From assembly GCA_947246015.1 (NCBI GenBank), contig CAMXQE010000005.1:59522-123521 (forward strand): 64,000 nucleotides of DNA, written 5' to 3'. The notes under the pieces are model-generated. The model was not told the origin of the DNA. It saw only the letters and a list, made by a program, of their open reading frames with translations, and made no database searches. The stretch comes from an uncultured Lachnospiraceae bacterium. Lineage in GTDB: Bacteria > Bacillota > Clostridia > Lachnospirales > Lachnospiraceae. Positions 17,948-26,230 of this stretch are shown here, one piece after another (the stretch's first letter is position 1; every line of letters starts with the position of its first letter). Both the position numbers and the translations under genes were made by a program.

Positions 17948-18689
17948 TACGGACAGTATGATTCCGGTATCAGGAGAATGGAATACAGGGAATACAGAGA
18001 GCGGAAAAGAGTGGGACAGGGAGCGGCAGAAAGGCTCCCTTACGGTAGAGGCGCTATTGTTTCTGACCATTTTCCTCTGTGCCTTTCTGACTTTGATGAA
18101 TATGGTGAATATGATACGGGTACAGGCACTGATTCAGTATGCCGTGAACCAGACAGCCAGGGAGATATCGGAATACAGCTATGTCTTGTCCAAGACAGGC
18201 GTGACCGGGAAGATTCAGGATACGGGAGCGAAATCGGCACAGTTTCAGGCGGAAACGGAAGAGGTGGTGAATTCCATGCAGGAATTTCTGAATGCAGTAG
18301 GAAACGGCGACGGGAATGCCATAGAGCTTGGAAACATTGCGGTGGATAATGCAGTGGATTACGCAGAGAATACGGATATCGTGGCAGGCGTGGTGAATCT
18401 TTTAAAGGGGACTGCAGAAGATATGGCAGGCATGGCGGTGGTCGGCGGAATCGGAAAGGGAAGGATACGGAAAAACCTAAGTTATATGACCAACAATCCG
18501 GATGGCTATCTGAAGGAATTGGGAGTGGTTGGCGGAATAGAAGGGATTGATTTTTCGGAATCCCGGTGGGTTTCAGGAGGAGAGAAAGCAGTCAGGGTAA
18601 CGGCTGTTTACAGGATGGAGAGCCGGCTGACGTATTTTAACCTTGGGGAATATGAATTCCGGGTCAATGCGACTACGCTGGTCTGGTAA
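17928..18689 (+). CDS. TadE-like minor pseudopilin (second copy)
   Basis: The start at 17928 lies inside the end of the previous gene and has AAGGTG 7 nt upstream, giving 253 residues and suggesting translational coupling. The leader of about 38 residues ends in RQKGSLTVEALLFLT, with the same KG-S..VE junction as TadE. A hydrophobic helix and the amphipathic YAVNQTAREISEYSYVLSKTG follow. The remaining extracytoplasmic domain is not recognised; a Gly-rich stretch (MAGMAVVGGIGKGRIRK) is notable. It is followed by the prepilin peptidase gene after 9 nt. Confidence 0.8.
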   Translation: MEYSDIDTDSMIPVSGEWNTGNTESGKEWDRERQKGSLTVEALLFLTIFLCAFLTLMNMVNMIRVQALIQYAVNQTAREISEYSYVLSKTGVTGKIQDTGAKSAQFQAETEEVVNSMQEFLNAVGNGDGNAIELGNIAVDNAVDYAENTDIVAGVVNLLKGTAEDMAGMAVVGGIGKGRIRKNLSYMTNNPDGYLKELGVVGGIEGIDFSESRWVSGGEKAVRVTAVYRMESRLTYFNLGEYEFRVNATTLVW

Positions 18690-18698
18690 GGAGAAGGG

Positions 18699-19286
18699 AT
18701 GGACGGCAGGGAAAAAGAACGGGATAAGGAATGGAATAAGGAATGGGATAAAAAACGGATTATACTTTTACTGTTATCCGTCATACCCGCGGCCGCCTGC
18801 ATGGTCTGGTGGTACCGGATGGGATTTTCCGGTATGAAAATCATCCGCTATGCGGTATTGCTTTACTGTCTGCCCTGGCTGGCACAGGTGGACAGAAAAG
18901 AGAGAATCGTGCCGGGTGTTATATTGAAGTGGATGCTTTTCATAAGGCTGGCAATTCTTGTGGCGGAAATACTTTGTTACAGGGAAGTCAGAGTGGAAAT
19001 TTTCCTGTCTGCATTGGGAGGATTCTGTATGGGGGGCGGGATTATGCTTCTTGCCTATGTGATTTCACATAAGGGAGTGGGAGCAGGAGATGTGAAGCTG
19101 ATAGCGGTAACCGGACTTTATGTGGGAAGTTCCAATATCTATGCCGTGCTTTTGCTGTCCTTTCTGCTGGCAGCTGTTTACGGAGTGGCGGGGATATTGC
19201 TTCGTAAGATGAAGTTAAAAGATGAGATTGCTTTTGTTCCGTTTGCGGCGGCCGCCTGTCTGATTGTTATGCTGATTGGAATGTAA
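18699..19286 (+). CDS. tadV: A24-family prepilin peptidase (TadV/CpaA-like)
   Basis: This membrane aspartic protease removes the leader from Flp and TadE-type prepilins. The 195-residue protein has a charged N-terminal extension (KEWNKEWDKKR) and about six hydrophobic segments. The two catalytic aspartates lie in AQVDRKERIVPGVI (near residue 66) and in the GxGD motif KGVGAGDVKLIAV (near 131). It is an integral membrane protein of the short, TadV/CpaA type without the methylase domain. AAGGAGAAGG precedes the ATG. It lies last in the structural part of the Tad cluster, before the signalling genes. Confidence 0.9.
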   Translation: MDGREKERDKEWNKEWDKKRIILLLLSVIPAAACMVWWYRMGFSGMKIIRYAVLLYCLPWLAQVDRKERIVPGVILKWMLFIRLAILVAEILCYREVRVEIFLSALGGFCMGGGIMLLAYVISHKGVGAGDVKLIAVTGLYVGSSNIYAVLLLSFLLAAVYGVAGILLRKMKLKDEIAFVPFAAAACLIVMLIGM

Positions 19287-19310
19287 GAATCCGGAAGGAG
19301 TGAGAGACAG

Positions 19311-20603
19311 ATGAAGAAGAATCTCAGATTATTGATTGTGGCGCTGCTGCTGCTGGCATGGCTGGCGACGGTGGATGCGGTGGTGTCCGCCCCCGTGAAT
19401 TATCAGAACTGTATGTCGAAAGCAGATAAGGCTTATGGAAAAGAACTGTATGGGGAGGCATTGGAGAATTACCAGAAAGCGCTGGAATACAGGCCGGACA
19501 GTATGGAGGCACGGATTGGGACGGCAAATGTGTATCTTTCTACGGGAGAAGACCGGAAATACATAGAGGAATGCGAAAAGATATGCGAAGCCTATGCCGG
19601 CGATGAACAGATTGTGGAAATGCTGATGGAATACTATTTGGAACATAATAAGGTAAAGGAGGCGGTTAAGAAAATCGTGAAGCTGCGGGAGAGTTATCCG
19701 GAGAATGAGACAGTGGAGCGGTATTACCAAAGCCTTCGCGGAAGGTATGAGCAGAAATACTGCGCGTATGACTATATTTCCACCATTGTGAGCGGTTATG
19801 CGGCCTATGAATCGGCGGGGAGCTGGGGAATCATTGCAGAGAACGGGGAGGTTGTGGTGAAGAATACGGGAAGTTCCTCCGGCGTTTTCTTTTCCGGCAG
19901 TGAGATGGCTCCGATGACGGAAAACGGGAAAGCATATTATGTGAACAAGAACGGCTTTAAGGAGCGCGTGCCGGATGAAGATTTTTCTTATCTGGGGGTG
20001 GCGGCAGGCAATAAAATACCGGCAGCCATCAACGGGAAATACGGGTATGTCAATCAGAAAGCAGAGCCGGTCTGTGAGTTCCAGTGGGAGGATGCCACGG
20101 CAATCGTAAGTAAGCTGGGAGCCGTAAAAAAAGATGGAAAATGGGCAATTATCAATGACCGGCTGGAATTTGTAACAGACTATATCTATGAAGATATTAT
20201 CTATGACGAGAACCGGATATGTTCGGTCAACGGACTGATATGGGCTAAAAAGGGCGGAAAATACTGTCTGGTAAATAAAGAGGGAACGGAAATAACGGGG
20301 AACCTTTATGATGATGCCAGACCGTTTCTCTCCGGACAGCCTACTGCCGTAAAAAAGGGACTGCTGTGGGGATTTGTGGATACCAACGGAGAACTGGTCA
20401 TTGAATGCATGTATCAGGATGCAAAGCCGTTCCGGAACGGGGCAGCACCGGTGAAAACGGATTTGTGGGGATATATTGACCGGAATGGAAAGACCGTGAT
20501 AGAGGAGACATTCCGGGACGCGACACCGATTAACAAAAACGGGAATGCGGCAGTAAAGATAGAAGACTATTGGACGATTATCCGGTTATACGTTTTTTCT
20601 TAA
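19311..20603 (+). CDS. TPR and WG-repeat protein, membrane-anchored or secreted
   Basis: The 430 residues begin with a signal anchor (LRLLIVALLLLAWLATVDAV). TPR-like helices follow at about 30-125 (KADKAYGKELYGEALENYQK, then LEYRPDSMEARIG). The C-terminal half is a series of WG-type repeats: GSWGIIAENGEVVVK, NGKYGYVNQKAEPVC, DGKWAIINDRLEFV, LWGFVDTNGELVIEC and LWGYIDRNGKTVIEE. WG repeats form beta-propeller-like or leaflet structures of unknown binding. GAAGGAG precedes the ATG. The gene lies between the peptidase and FHA genes and is probably co-transcribed. A scaffold or ligand-sensing role outside the membrane is inferred. Confidence 0.82.
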   Translation: MKKNLRLLIVALLLLAWLATVDAVVSAPVNYQNCMSKADKAYGKELYGEALENYQKALEYRPDSMEARIGTANVYLSTGEDRKYIEECEKICEAYAGDEQIVEMLMEYYLEHNKVKEAVKKIVKLRESYPENETVERYYQSLRGRYEQKYCAYDYISTIVSGYAAYESAGSWGIIAENGEVVVKNTGSSSGVFFSGSEMAPMTENGKAYYVNKNGFKERVPDEDFSYLGVAAGNKIPAAINGKYGYVNQKAEPVCEFQWEDATAIVSKLGAVKKDGKWAIINDRLEFVTDYIYEDIIYDENRICSVNGLIWAKKGGKYCLVNKEGTEITGNLYDDARPFLSGQPTAVKKGLLWGFVDTNGELVIECMYQDAKPFRNGAAPVKTDLWGYIDRNGKTVIEETFRDATPINKNGNAAVKIEDYWTIIRLYVFS

Positions 20604-20662
20604 ATAGGAAAAGATAGTCCGGATTGTATGGCATAAACGGGATAAAAGGAATGGAGGTTACT

Positions 20663-22210
20663 ATGTTCCGCAATGAAACAGTGGGAAATTCCACATTTTT
20701 AGTATATGACACAGAAGAAGAAAGAGTAGATGAACTGGGGCTTGGGATGCTGACGAACAATGCGATAGACGGACTCCTTAAGTTCTCCTGTGTCCGGAAA
20801 GACGAAACCATGATTTTGAATTACGATGTGACGACGATGATACCGCTGCGCCAGTATTTTGAAAATTATCTGCATATGGAACAGGTCATACATATTTTCA
20901 GGAGTATTGCAGACGGAATCGTTTCGGCTGAGGAGTATATGCTGGACACCGGAAAACTAATGCTGGATGGAGAGCATATTTATATTGAAGTGAACAGCGG
21001 CAACTGCAGGCTTTTGTATCTGCCTGTCACGGAGATGGAGCGGGAGCGGAATCTGGTGGAAGTATTTAAAAGGCTGCTTTTGGAAATCCGGTATGACGCG
21101 CAGGATGACAATGCTTATATGACGGAAATCATTAATTACTTAAATGGGAATCAGAAGCTGGACTGCAGGAAATTCGGACAATGGCTGACCGAACTGCTGG
21201 TGAAAAAGGAGCGGCCGGAGACATCCGTCCGCAGGGAAATGCGGCCGGGTGCGGATTACGCGGTCAGACAGCAGGAACCGGCGGCCGGAAAATTATTCGA
21301 TGCAGACAGAGCAGATAAAAGCGGAGAAACGGAAATAAGTCCGCCGGGTATCTCACAGGCAGGGATGAATGAGAGAATTGGAAACGGGGGAACCGGACAA
21401 AAAGGGCAGGAAGAAAAGAAGAAAGGATTTTTCCCGGGTTTTGGGGGAAGGGGCAGAGAAGAAAAAAAGGAAGAGAAAAAAGAAGAGAAAAAAGAAGAGA
21501 AAAAAACAGATAAAAAAGCAGATAAAAAGCTGGAAAGAAAGCAGGAAAAGGAAGAAAAGAAGCTGGAAAAACTGCGTGAGAAGCAGGAGAAAAAGGAAGC
21601 AAAGAAGAACGGAAGAAAGAAGGAAGCTCCCAAACCGGTCAGTGTAAATCCTTATTTTGCCATTCCGGGTCAGGGAAAGCAGGAGGGGCCGAATATGGGA
21701 ATGGCGGTTCCCGGAGCAGCACGGTCAGGTTCGGACGCGGCACAGCAGGGTCCGGCAGGCGCAGGCCGCAGGGAACAGCGATATGAGGCGGAACAAAGAT
21801 ATGCGTCAGGAGAGACCGGAGGGGCAGGACTGGACTTTGGAAATACGGTCGTTATGGGCGGTCAGGAAGATTCCTCTACGGTCATTCTCTCCTCGCAGAT
21901 GCAGATTGCATACGGGATTCCCTATCTGAAACGTATGAAGAACGGACAGAAAGTGTATATTGACAAGCCTTTGATAAAAATCGGCAGGGAAGGGAAGTAT
22001 GTGGATTTTTATATAGGGGATAATCCGTCGGTCAGCCGGAGTCATGCGGATATTATCAGGGAAAATGATGTTTACTATATCAGGGATAATAATTCCAGCA
22101 ATCATACGTATGTGGAGTCGGAGATGCTGACCGGAGGGCAGAAGGTGAAGCTGGGGCACGGTACAAAGATACGGATAGCGGATGAAGAATTTGTGTTCTA
22201 TATGTATTAA
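20663..22210 (+). CDS. DUF6382 and FHA domain protein
   Basis: The start at 20663 has GGAGG 5 nt upstream and gives 515 residues. Residues 1-190 match the DUF6382 type of N-terminus (GNSTFLVYDTEEERVDEL, LNYDVTTMIPLRQYFENYL). The middle is a highly charged Lys/Glu repeat (KKEEKKEEKKEEKK) of about 70 residues and then a Pro/Gly-rich linker. The C-terminus is a forkhead-associated domain with IKIGREGKYVDFYIGDN, PSVSRSHADI and NNSSNHTYVE, which binds phosphothreonine. It precedes a PP2C phosphatase and a Ser/Thr kinase, so it is the natural phospho-reader of that pair. Confidence 0.87.
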   Translation: MFRNETVGNSTFLVYDTEEERVDELGLGMLTNNAIDGLLKFSCVRKDETMILNYDVTTMIPLRQYFENYLHMEQVIHIFRSIADGIVSAEEYMLDTGKLMLDGEHIYIEVNSGNCRLLYLPVTEMERERNLVEVFKRLLLEIRYDAQDDNAYMTEIINYLNGNQKLDCRKFGQWLTELLVKKERPETSVRREMRPGADYAVRQQEPAAGKLFDADRADKSGETEISPPGISQAGMNERIGNGGTGQKGQEEKKKGFFPGFGGRGREEKKEEKKEEKKEEKKTDKKADKKLERKQEKEEKKLEKLREKQEKKEAKKNGRKKEAPKPVSVNPYFAIPGQGKQEGPNMGMAVPGAARSGSDAAQQGPAGAGRREQRYEAEQRYASGETGGAGLDFGNTVVMGGQEDSSTVILSSQMQIAYGIPYLKRMKNGQKVYIDKPLIKIGREGKYVDFYIGDNPSVSRSHADIIRENDVYYIRDNNSSNHTYVESEMLTGGQKVKLGHGTKIRIADEEFVFYMY

Positions 22211-22225
22211 TGGGATGGGAACCGG

Positions 22226-23005
22226 ATGATGAAGTATATCTATGGCTGTACAACGGATGCAGGGAGTAAAAAGAGAGTGAATCAGGATGCGGTAGGAGTC
22301 CGGAGTTATGCTGTAAAGAATATGGAAGCTTTTTTTGCAGTGATATGCGACGGTGTAGGAGGACTGGAGTGCGGGGAACTGGCCAGCGCGGATACGGTGG
22401 AACAGTTCATGAACTGGTTCATTTATGAGTTCCCGCAGATGGCGGAGAACGGCATCAGTGAGACAAAACTGCGGGAGCGGATGGAGTATATCATAAACAA
22501 TCAGAATGAGAGGCTTAAGAATTACGGGGAAGCAAGGAGTATCCGGCTGGCTACTACGGCGAGTATGCTCTTATGCATTTATCCGTATTATTATATCTGG
22601 CATGTGGGAGACTGCCGGGTTTACCGGATGGATAAGAGGATGTACCGGCTGACGGAAGACCAGAGTCTGGTACAGAAGGAACTGAATTTGGGACGGATTA
22701 CTGAGGAACAGGCCAGGTATGATAAGCGGAGGAATATTATTTTACAGAGTCTTGGTGTGGGAGAAGCGGTCACGCCCGCTTTTTATACGGGAAAATTCAG
22801 ACGGGGAGATTTGTTCCTGCTCTGTACGGACGGTATGATTCACCAAATAGAAGAAAAAGAACTGGAAGAGAGTTTCGGTTTCCGGGAGACGGAGAGCAGG
22901 GAGAGGATGGAAGACTGTCAGAGGAGGCTGATTCAGAAAGTGAAGGAGCGCGGGGAACAGGATAACATTTCTATTATAACGGTGAAAGCGGAGGAAAGTG
23001 TATGA
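22226..23005 (+). CDS. PP2C-family Ser/Thr protein phosphatase
   Basis: This metal-dependent phosphatase has 259 residues (258 if the second ATG at 22229 is used). Its motifs are TDAGSKKRVNQDAVG, the metal-binding VICDGVGGLECGELAS, the WHVGDCRVYRMD block, LLCTDGMIHQ and the C-terminal EQDNISIITVKAE. All expected metal-binding aspartates appear present, so it should be active. Its stop overlaps the ATG of the next small gene (ATGA), and the kinase gene follows. It most likely reverses phosphorylation of the FHA protein or pilus components. Confidence 0.92.
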   Translation: MMKYIYGCTTDAGSKKRVNQDAVGVRSYAVKNMEAFFAVICDGVGGLECGELASADTVEQFMNWFIYEFPQMAENGISETKLRERMEYIINNQNERLKNYGEARSIRLATTASMLLCIYPYYYIWHVGDCRVYRMDKRMYRLTEDQSLVQKELNLGRITEEQARYDKRRNIILQSLGVGEAVTPAFYTGKFRRGDLFLLCTDGMIHQIEEKELEESFGFRETESRERMEDCQRRLIQKVKERGEQDNISIITVKAEESV

Positions 23006-23169
23006 GCTGGCTGACAGGGATGTCCGGAAGCGAACTTCTGTTTTACGGAGGAATAGCAATGATGATAACGGCGGCTGCAGCGTCATTGCCGGTGGGGGCG
23101 GTATTGGTTTTCACAGGACGCAGATTAAGGCGGAAGATGGAACAGGAATATGGGAAGCCGCAGCGGTAA
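23002..23169 (+). CDS. 55-residue membrane protein between phosphatase and kinase
   Basis: This short gene starts at ATG 23002, overlapping the PP2C stop codon as ATGA, with GGAGGAAAG about 6 nt upstream. It runs to TAA at 23167-23169. The product begins MSWLTGMSGSELLFYGGIAM and has one hydrophobic segment (residues 12-37, IAMMITAAAASLPVGAVLVF) followed by a positively charged tail (GRRLRRKMEQEYGKPQR). That is a single-pass protein with a basic cytoplasmic end. I recognise no family. The coupling to the phosphatase, clear ribosome site and conserved topology make it a real gene; it may hold the phosphatase or kinase at the membrane. Confidence 0.72.
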   Translation: MSWLTGMSGSELLFYGGIAMMITAAAASLPVGAVLVFTGRRLRRKMEQEYGKPQR

Positions 23170-23183
23170 GCCGGATATAACAG

Positions 23184-23275
23184 CAGAAGTAAAAAGAAAG
23201 AAGTAAAAACAAGAAGTAAAAAAACAAGAAGTAAAAAAACAAGAAGTAAAAATAAGAAGCAAAAAAGCAAGGAAA
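23184..23275. repeat. Purine-rich tandem repeat upstream of the kinase
   Basis: About six copies of a 13-15 nt unit of the type AAGAAGTAAAAAAAC fill most of the gap between the 55-residue gene and the kinase. Unit length varies only in the A-run. TAA stops in one frame and the lack of a start argue it is not translated. Confidence 0.75.
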
Positions 23276-23298
23276 AACAGGTGAGGAAAGAGCAGGAT

Positions 23299-26190
23299 AT
23301 GTCCCAAATAATTGCAGGCATGTACGAGATACAGAACAGAATAGGAGCGGGCGGGGGCGGAGTCGTTTATCTGGGCAGCCATCTCAGGCTGAAAAAGCCG
23401 GTCGTGCTTAAGGCGGATAAACGTACGCTGAGTGCCGAAACGGAAGCGCTGCGGCGGGAAGTGGATATGCTTAAACAGCTGAGCCATACCTATATTCCGC
23501 AGGTGTATGATTTCGTGCAGGAAGACGGCGTCGTTTACACGGTTATGGATTTTATAGACGGGGAAAGTCTGGACAAGCTCTTAGGCAGGAACCAGATACC
23601 TCCGCAGCCGCAGGTTATCCGATGGGCCTGCCAGCTTTTGGAGGCATTGGATTATCTCCACAGCCGTCCGCCCTACGGAATCCTGCACGGCGATATCAAA
23701 CCGGCGAATATTATGCTGAAACCGGACGGAGATATCTGTCTGATTGATTTTAACATTGCATTGGCGCTGGGGGAAGACGGGGCGGTCAAAGTAGGGTTCA
23801 GCAGAGGCTATGCTTCGCCGGAACACTATGGAATGGATTATATCGGCAGAAATAAATCGGCGGCGGCTGGCAGGATTGCAGGAAACCGTTACGGGAACGG
23901 CCGGTCGGGGGACGAGGCGGAGACTCTGCTGTTAGGCAGACAGGGAACCGGGCCGGATTCCCGGAGAACGGCCGGCGGAACGAAAGCAATCCTGCTGGAT
24001 GCACGTTCCGATATTTACAGTCTGGGTGCCACACTCTATCATCTGCTGTCAGGACGGCGTCCGGCACAGGATGCAACGGAGGTGGAACCGCTGGGGGCGG
24101 ATGTCTGCAGCGCGGAAGTTTCGGATATCCTTCAGAAAGCGATGGCGCCGAATCCGGATATGCGCTACCAGTCGGCAGAGGAGATGTTAAATGCCTTTTT
24201 GCAGCTTCATAAGCGTGACAGGAGAGTCCGCCGGCATAAAAGGCGCGCGGCAGCTTCCGCGGCTGTACTGACGGCGATGTTCCTGACGGGAGGGTTTGCG
24301 GCGTTCGTGGGATTAAAACAGTTGGAGCAGAGACAGGGCGCCCTGACGCTGGCGGAGTATTCCGCAGATGCACTGTCCATGGGGGATGTGGAAGGTGCAG
24401 TAAGGCTTGCGCTGCAGGCGATTCCGTCGGGAAACAGCATATGGGAGGCGGATGTCACGCCGCAGGCGCAGAAAGCCCTGACGGATGCCCTCGGTGTCTA
24501 TGATTTGGAAGACGGGTTCCGGGCGGCGGGGACAATCGAACTGCCGTCTGCTCCCTTTAAACTGGCGGTTTCTCCGGATGGTTCTTATCTGGCGGCGGTA
24601 TATGCCTACGAAACGGCGGTGTTTGATATGGACAGCCGAAAGGAAGCAGCCGTCCTGCCCACACAGGAATCTGCACTGGCCGATGCAGTGTTCATGGACG
24701 AGGGACATCTTATTTATGCAGGAGCTGAGGGTATTACGGCCTATGACGTAGATGAAAAAAAGGTGTTGTGGACGGGAGAGACGGCCACGGCGCTGGCCCT
24801 TTCCGCAGACCATGGCAGAGTAGCGGCCGTGAACCGGATGGAAAACCATGTGACGGTATACCGTACATCGGATGGAAAAAAAGAGGCGGAGAGGTCTTTT
24901 GGGAATCTGCATATGCAGGTGGCGGTCAATGATACCTTTGCAAATCCGGAAGATTCAGTTTTCGCACTGAATGAGGATGGCAGTCTGCTGGCGGTCAGCT
25001 TCCATAACGGGGGATTGTATATTTTTGACCTGGAACATCCGGACGGGGATATGGTGATTTATGAGGAGTCGGATTACCGGCATTTTGAAGGCGGGTTTTA
25101 TGGAAACTATTTTGCTTACTGCGCCGGGGATACGAAAGCGCAGTTCGGACTGGTAGATTGTACGGAGGGCAGATATCTGGGCGGATATGAAGCGCAGGAT
25201 AAACTGCTGCTCCAGGCGGACGGAGAGGGGATTTATCTTGCAGACGGGAATCTGCTGGCCGCTCTGTCTCCGGAGACAATGGAGGAAAAGGAACTGGCTT
25301 ATACGGACGGTCTGTATATTACGGCTTTTGCCGTATGGAACGGATATGCGCTGGCAGCTACCAACGATAACGGTTTTTCTTTTTATGACAGCGGCGCTCA
25401 TTTCCTGTCAGGGGAAAGCGGGAATGAAAACAGTGATTTTACAGTCATGGCGGGCGGGTATGCAGTTGTGGGAAACCGGAATGAACCGACGCTTCGGCTT
25501 TTAAAGCTGGAAAGCCATGAAGAGGCGCAGCTGCTTGCTTATGATGCAGATTACCGGCATGAGGAAGCGCGTATCAGTCAGGATGGCCGGACTGCTGTGT
25601 TATTCAGTGTGCAGGGCTTCCGGGTCTATGATATGGACGGCCGGATGCTGGCAGAAAAGGAACTTCCGGAAGCAGGTTCCATTTATGACCAGCAGTTTAT
25701 AAGAAGCGGGGAAGGGTCGTGGCTGGAGGTCGTCTGGTATGACGGTACGGTACGCCGCTATGATGCGGCGGATGGTTCGCTCGTTTCGGAGCGTGTGGAA
25801 AGTCCTCCGGCCAAAGATTTGTATGAAGAATTTTACACGGATAAATACAGGATAGCCTCTTCGCTCCATACTGCGCCGGAAGTGTATGAAATCGATTCTG
25901 GAAAGCAGGCGGCCGTACTGGAGGAGGATTCGTATCTTACGTATGTGACACAGATGGGAGAATACCTGATTACGGAATATGTCAGTGCGGCGGGGGAGCG
26001 GTACGGCATCCTGCTGGACAGGAACCTTCAGAAACTGGCTTATCTGCCGGGACTGTGCGATGTGACGGGCGGTATGCTCGTGTTTGATTATGGAACAGGG
26101 AATCTGCGGCAATGCCGCTTGTATTCCCTCCGGGAGCTGACAGCGCTTGGAGAGACATATGGTATAGATGCAGTAAATGGAACCAGATGA
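23299..26190 (+). CDS. Membrane Ser/Thr protein kinase with C-terminal beta-propeller
   Basis: From the ATG at 23299 (GAGGAAAG 9 nt upstream; a GTG at 23281 is in frame) the protein has 963 residues. Residues 10-300 are a Hanks-type kinase: glycine loop GAGGGGVVY, Lys38, Glu54, catalytic HGDIKPANIML (130-140), DFN in place of DFG (150-152), and SPEHY. A ~50-residue Gly/Arg-rich insert (about 182-232) separates the activation region from the DIYSLG helix. One membrane helix lies at about 312-332 (AAVLTAMFLTGGFAAFVGL). The remaining ~580 residues are repeated beta-strand blades (SPDGSYLAAVYAYETAVFDM, ITAYDVDEKKVLW) typical of a WD40/PQQ-like propeller, presumably extracytoplasmic. A sensor kinase for the Tad system is inferred. 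Confidence 0.88.
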   Translation: MSQIIAGMYEIQNRIGAGGGGVVYLGSHLRLKKPVVLKADKRTLSAETEALRREVDMLKQLSHTYIPQVYDFVQEDGVVYTVMDFIDGESLDKLLGRNQIPPQPQVIRWACQLLEALDYLHSRPPYGILHGDIKPANIMLKPDGDICLIDFNIALALGEDGAVKVGFSRGYASPEHYGMDYIGRNKSAAAGRIAGNRYGNGRSGDEAETLLLGRQGTGPDSRRTAGGTKAILLDARSDIYSLGATLYHLLSGRRPAQDATEVEPLGADVCSAEVSDILQKAMAPNPDMRYQSAEEMLNAFLQLHKRDRRVRRHKRRAAASAAVLTAMFLTGGFAAFVGLKQLEQRQGALTLAEYSADALSMGDVEGAVRLALQAIPSGNSIWEADVTPQAQKALTDALGVYDLEDGFRAAGTIELPSAPFKLAVSPDGSYLAAVYAYETAVFDMDSRKEAAVLPTQESALADAVFMDEGHLIYAGAEGITAYDVDEKKVLWTGETATALALSADHGRVAAVNRMENHVTVYRTSDGKKEAERSFGNLHMQVAVNDTFANPEDSVFALNEDGSLLAVSFHNGGLYIFDLEHPDGDMVIYEESDYRHFEGGFYGNYFAYCAGDTKAQFGLVDCTEGRYLGGYEAQDKLLLQADGEGIYLADGNLLAALSPETMEEKELAYTDGLYITAFAVWNGYALAATNDNGFSFYDSGAHFLSGESGNENSDFTVMAGGYAVVGNRNEPTLRLLKLESHEEAQLLAYDADYRHEEARISQDGRTAVLFSVQGFRVYDMDGRMLAEKELPEAGSIYDQQFIRSGEGSWLEVVWYDGTVRRYDAADGSLVSERVESPPAKDLYEEFYTDKYRIASSLHTAPEVYEIDSGKQAAVLEEDSYLTYVTQMGEYLITEYVSAAGERYGILLDRNLQKLAYLPGLCDVTGGMLVFDYGTGNLRQCRLYSLRELTALGETYGIDAVNGTR

Positions 26191-26230
26191 ACCAAACGGA
26201 CAAGGAAAAGAAAAGAAGGAGGAGAGTCAC

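Noticed and set aside
21369..21647. 92-residue Lys/Arg-rich frame inside the FHA gene
   Set aside because: It is the alternative frame of the KKEE low-complexity region; the FHA gene explains the DNA.
23184..23275. Possible CRISPR-like array
   Set aside because: Units are 13-15 nt, contiguous and without spacers; this is a simple tandem repeat.
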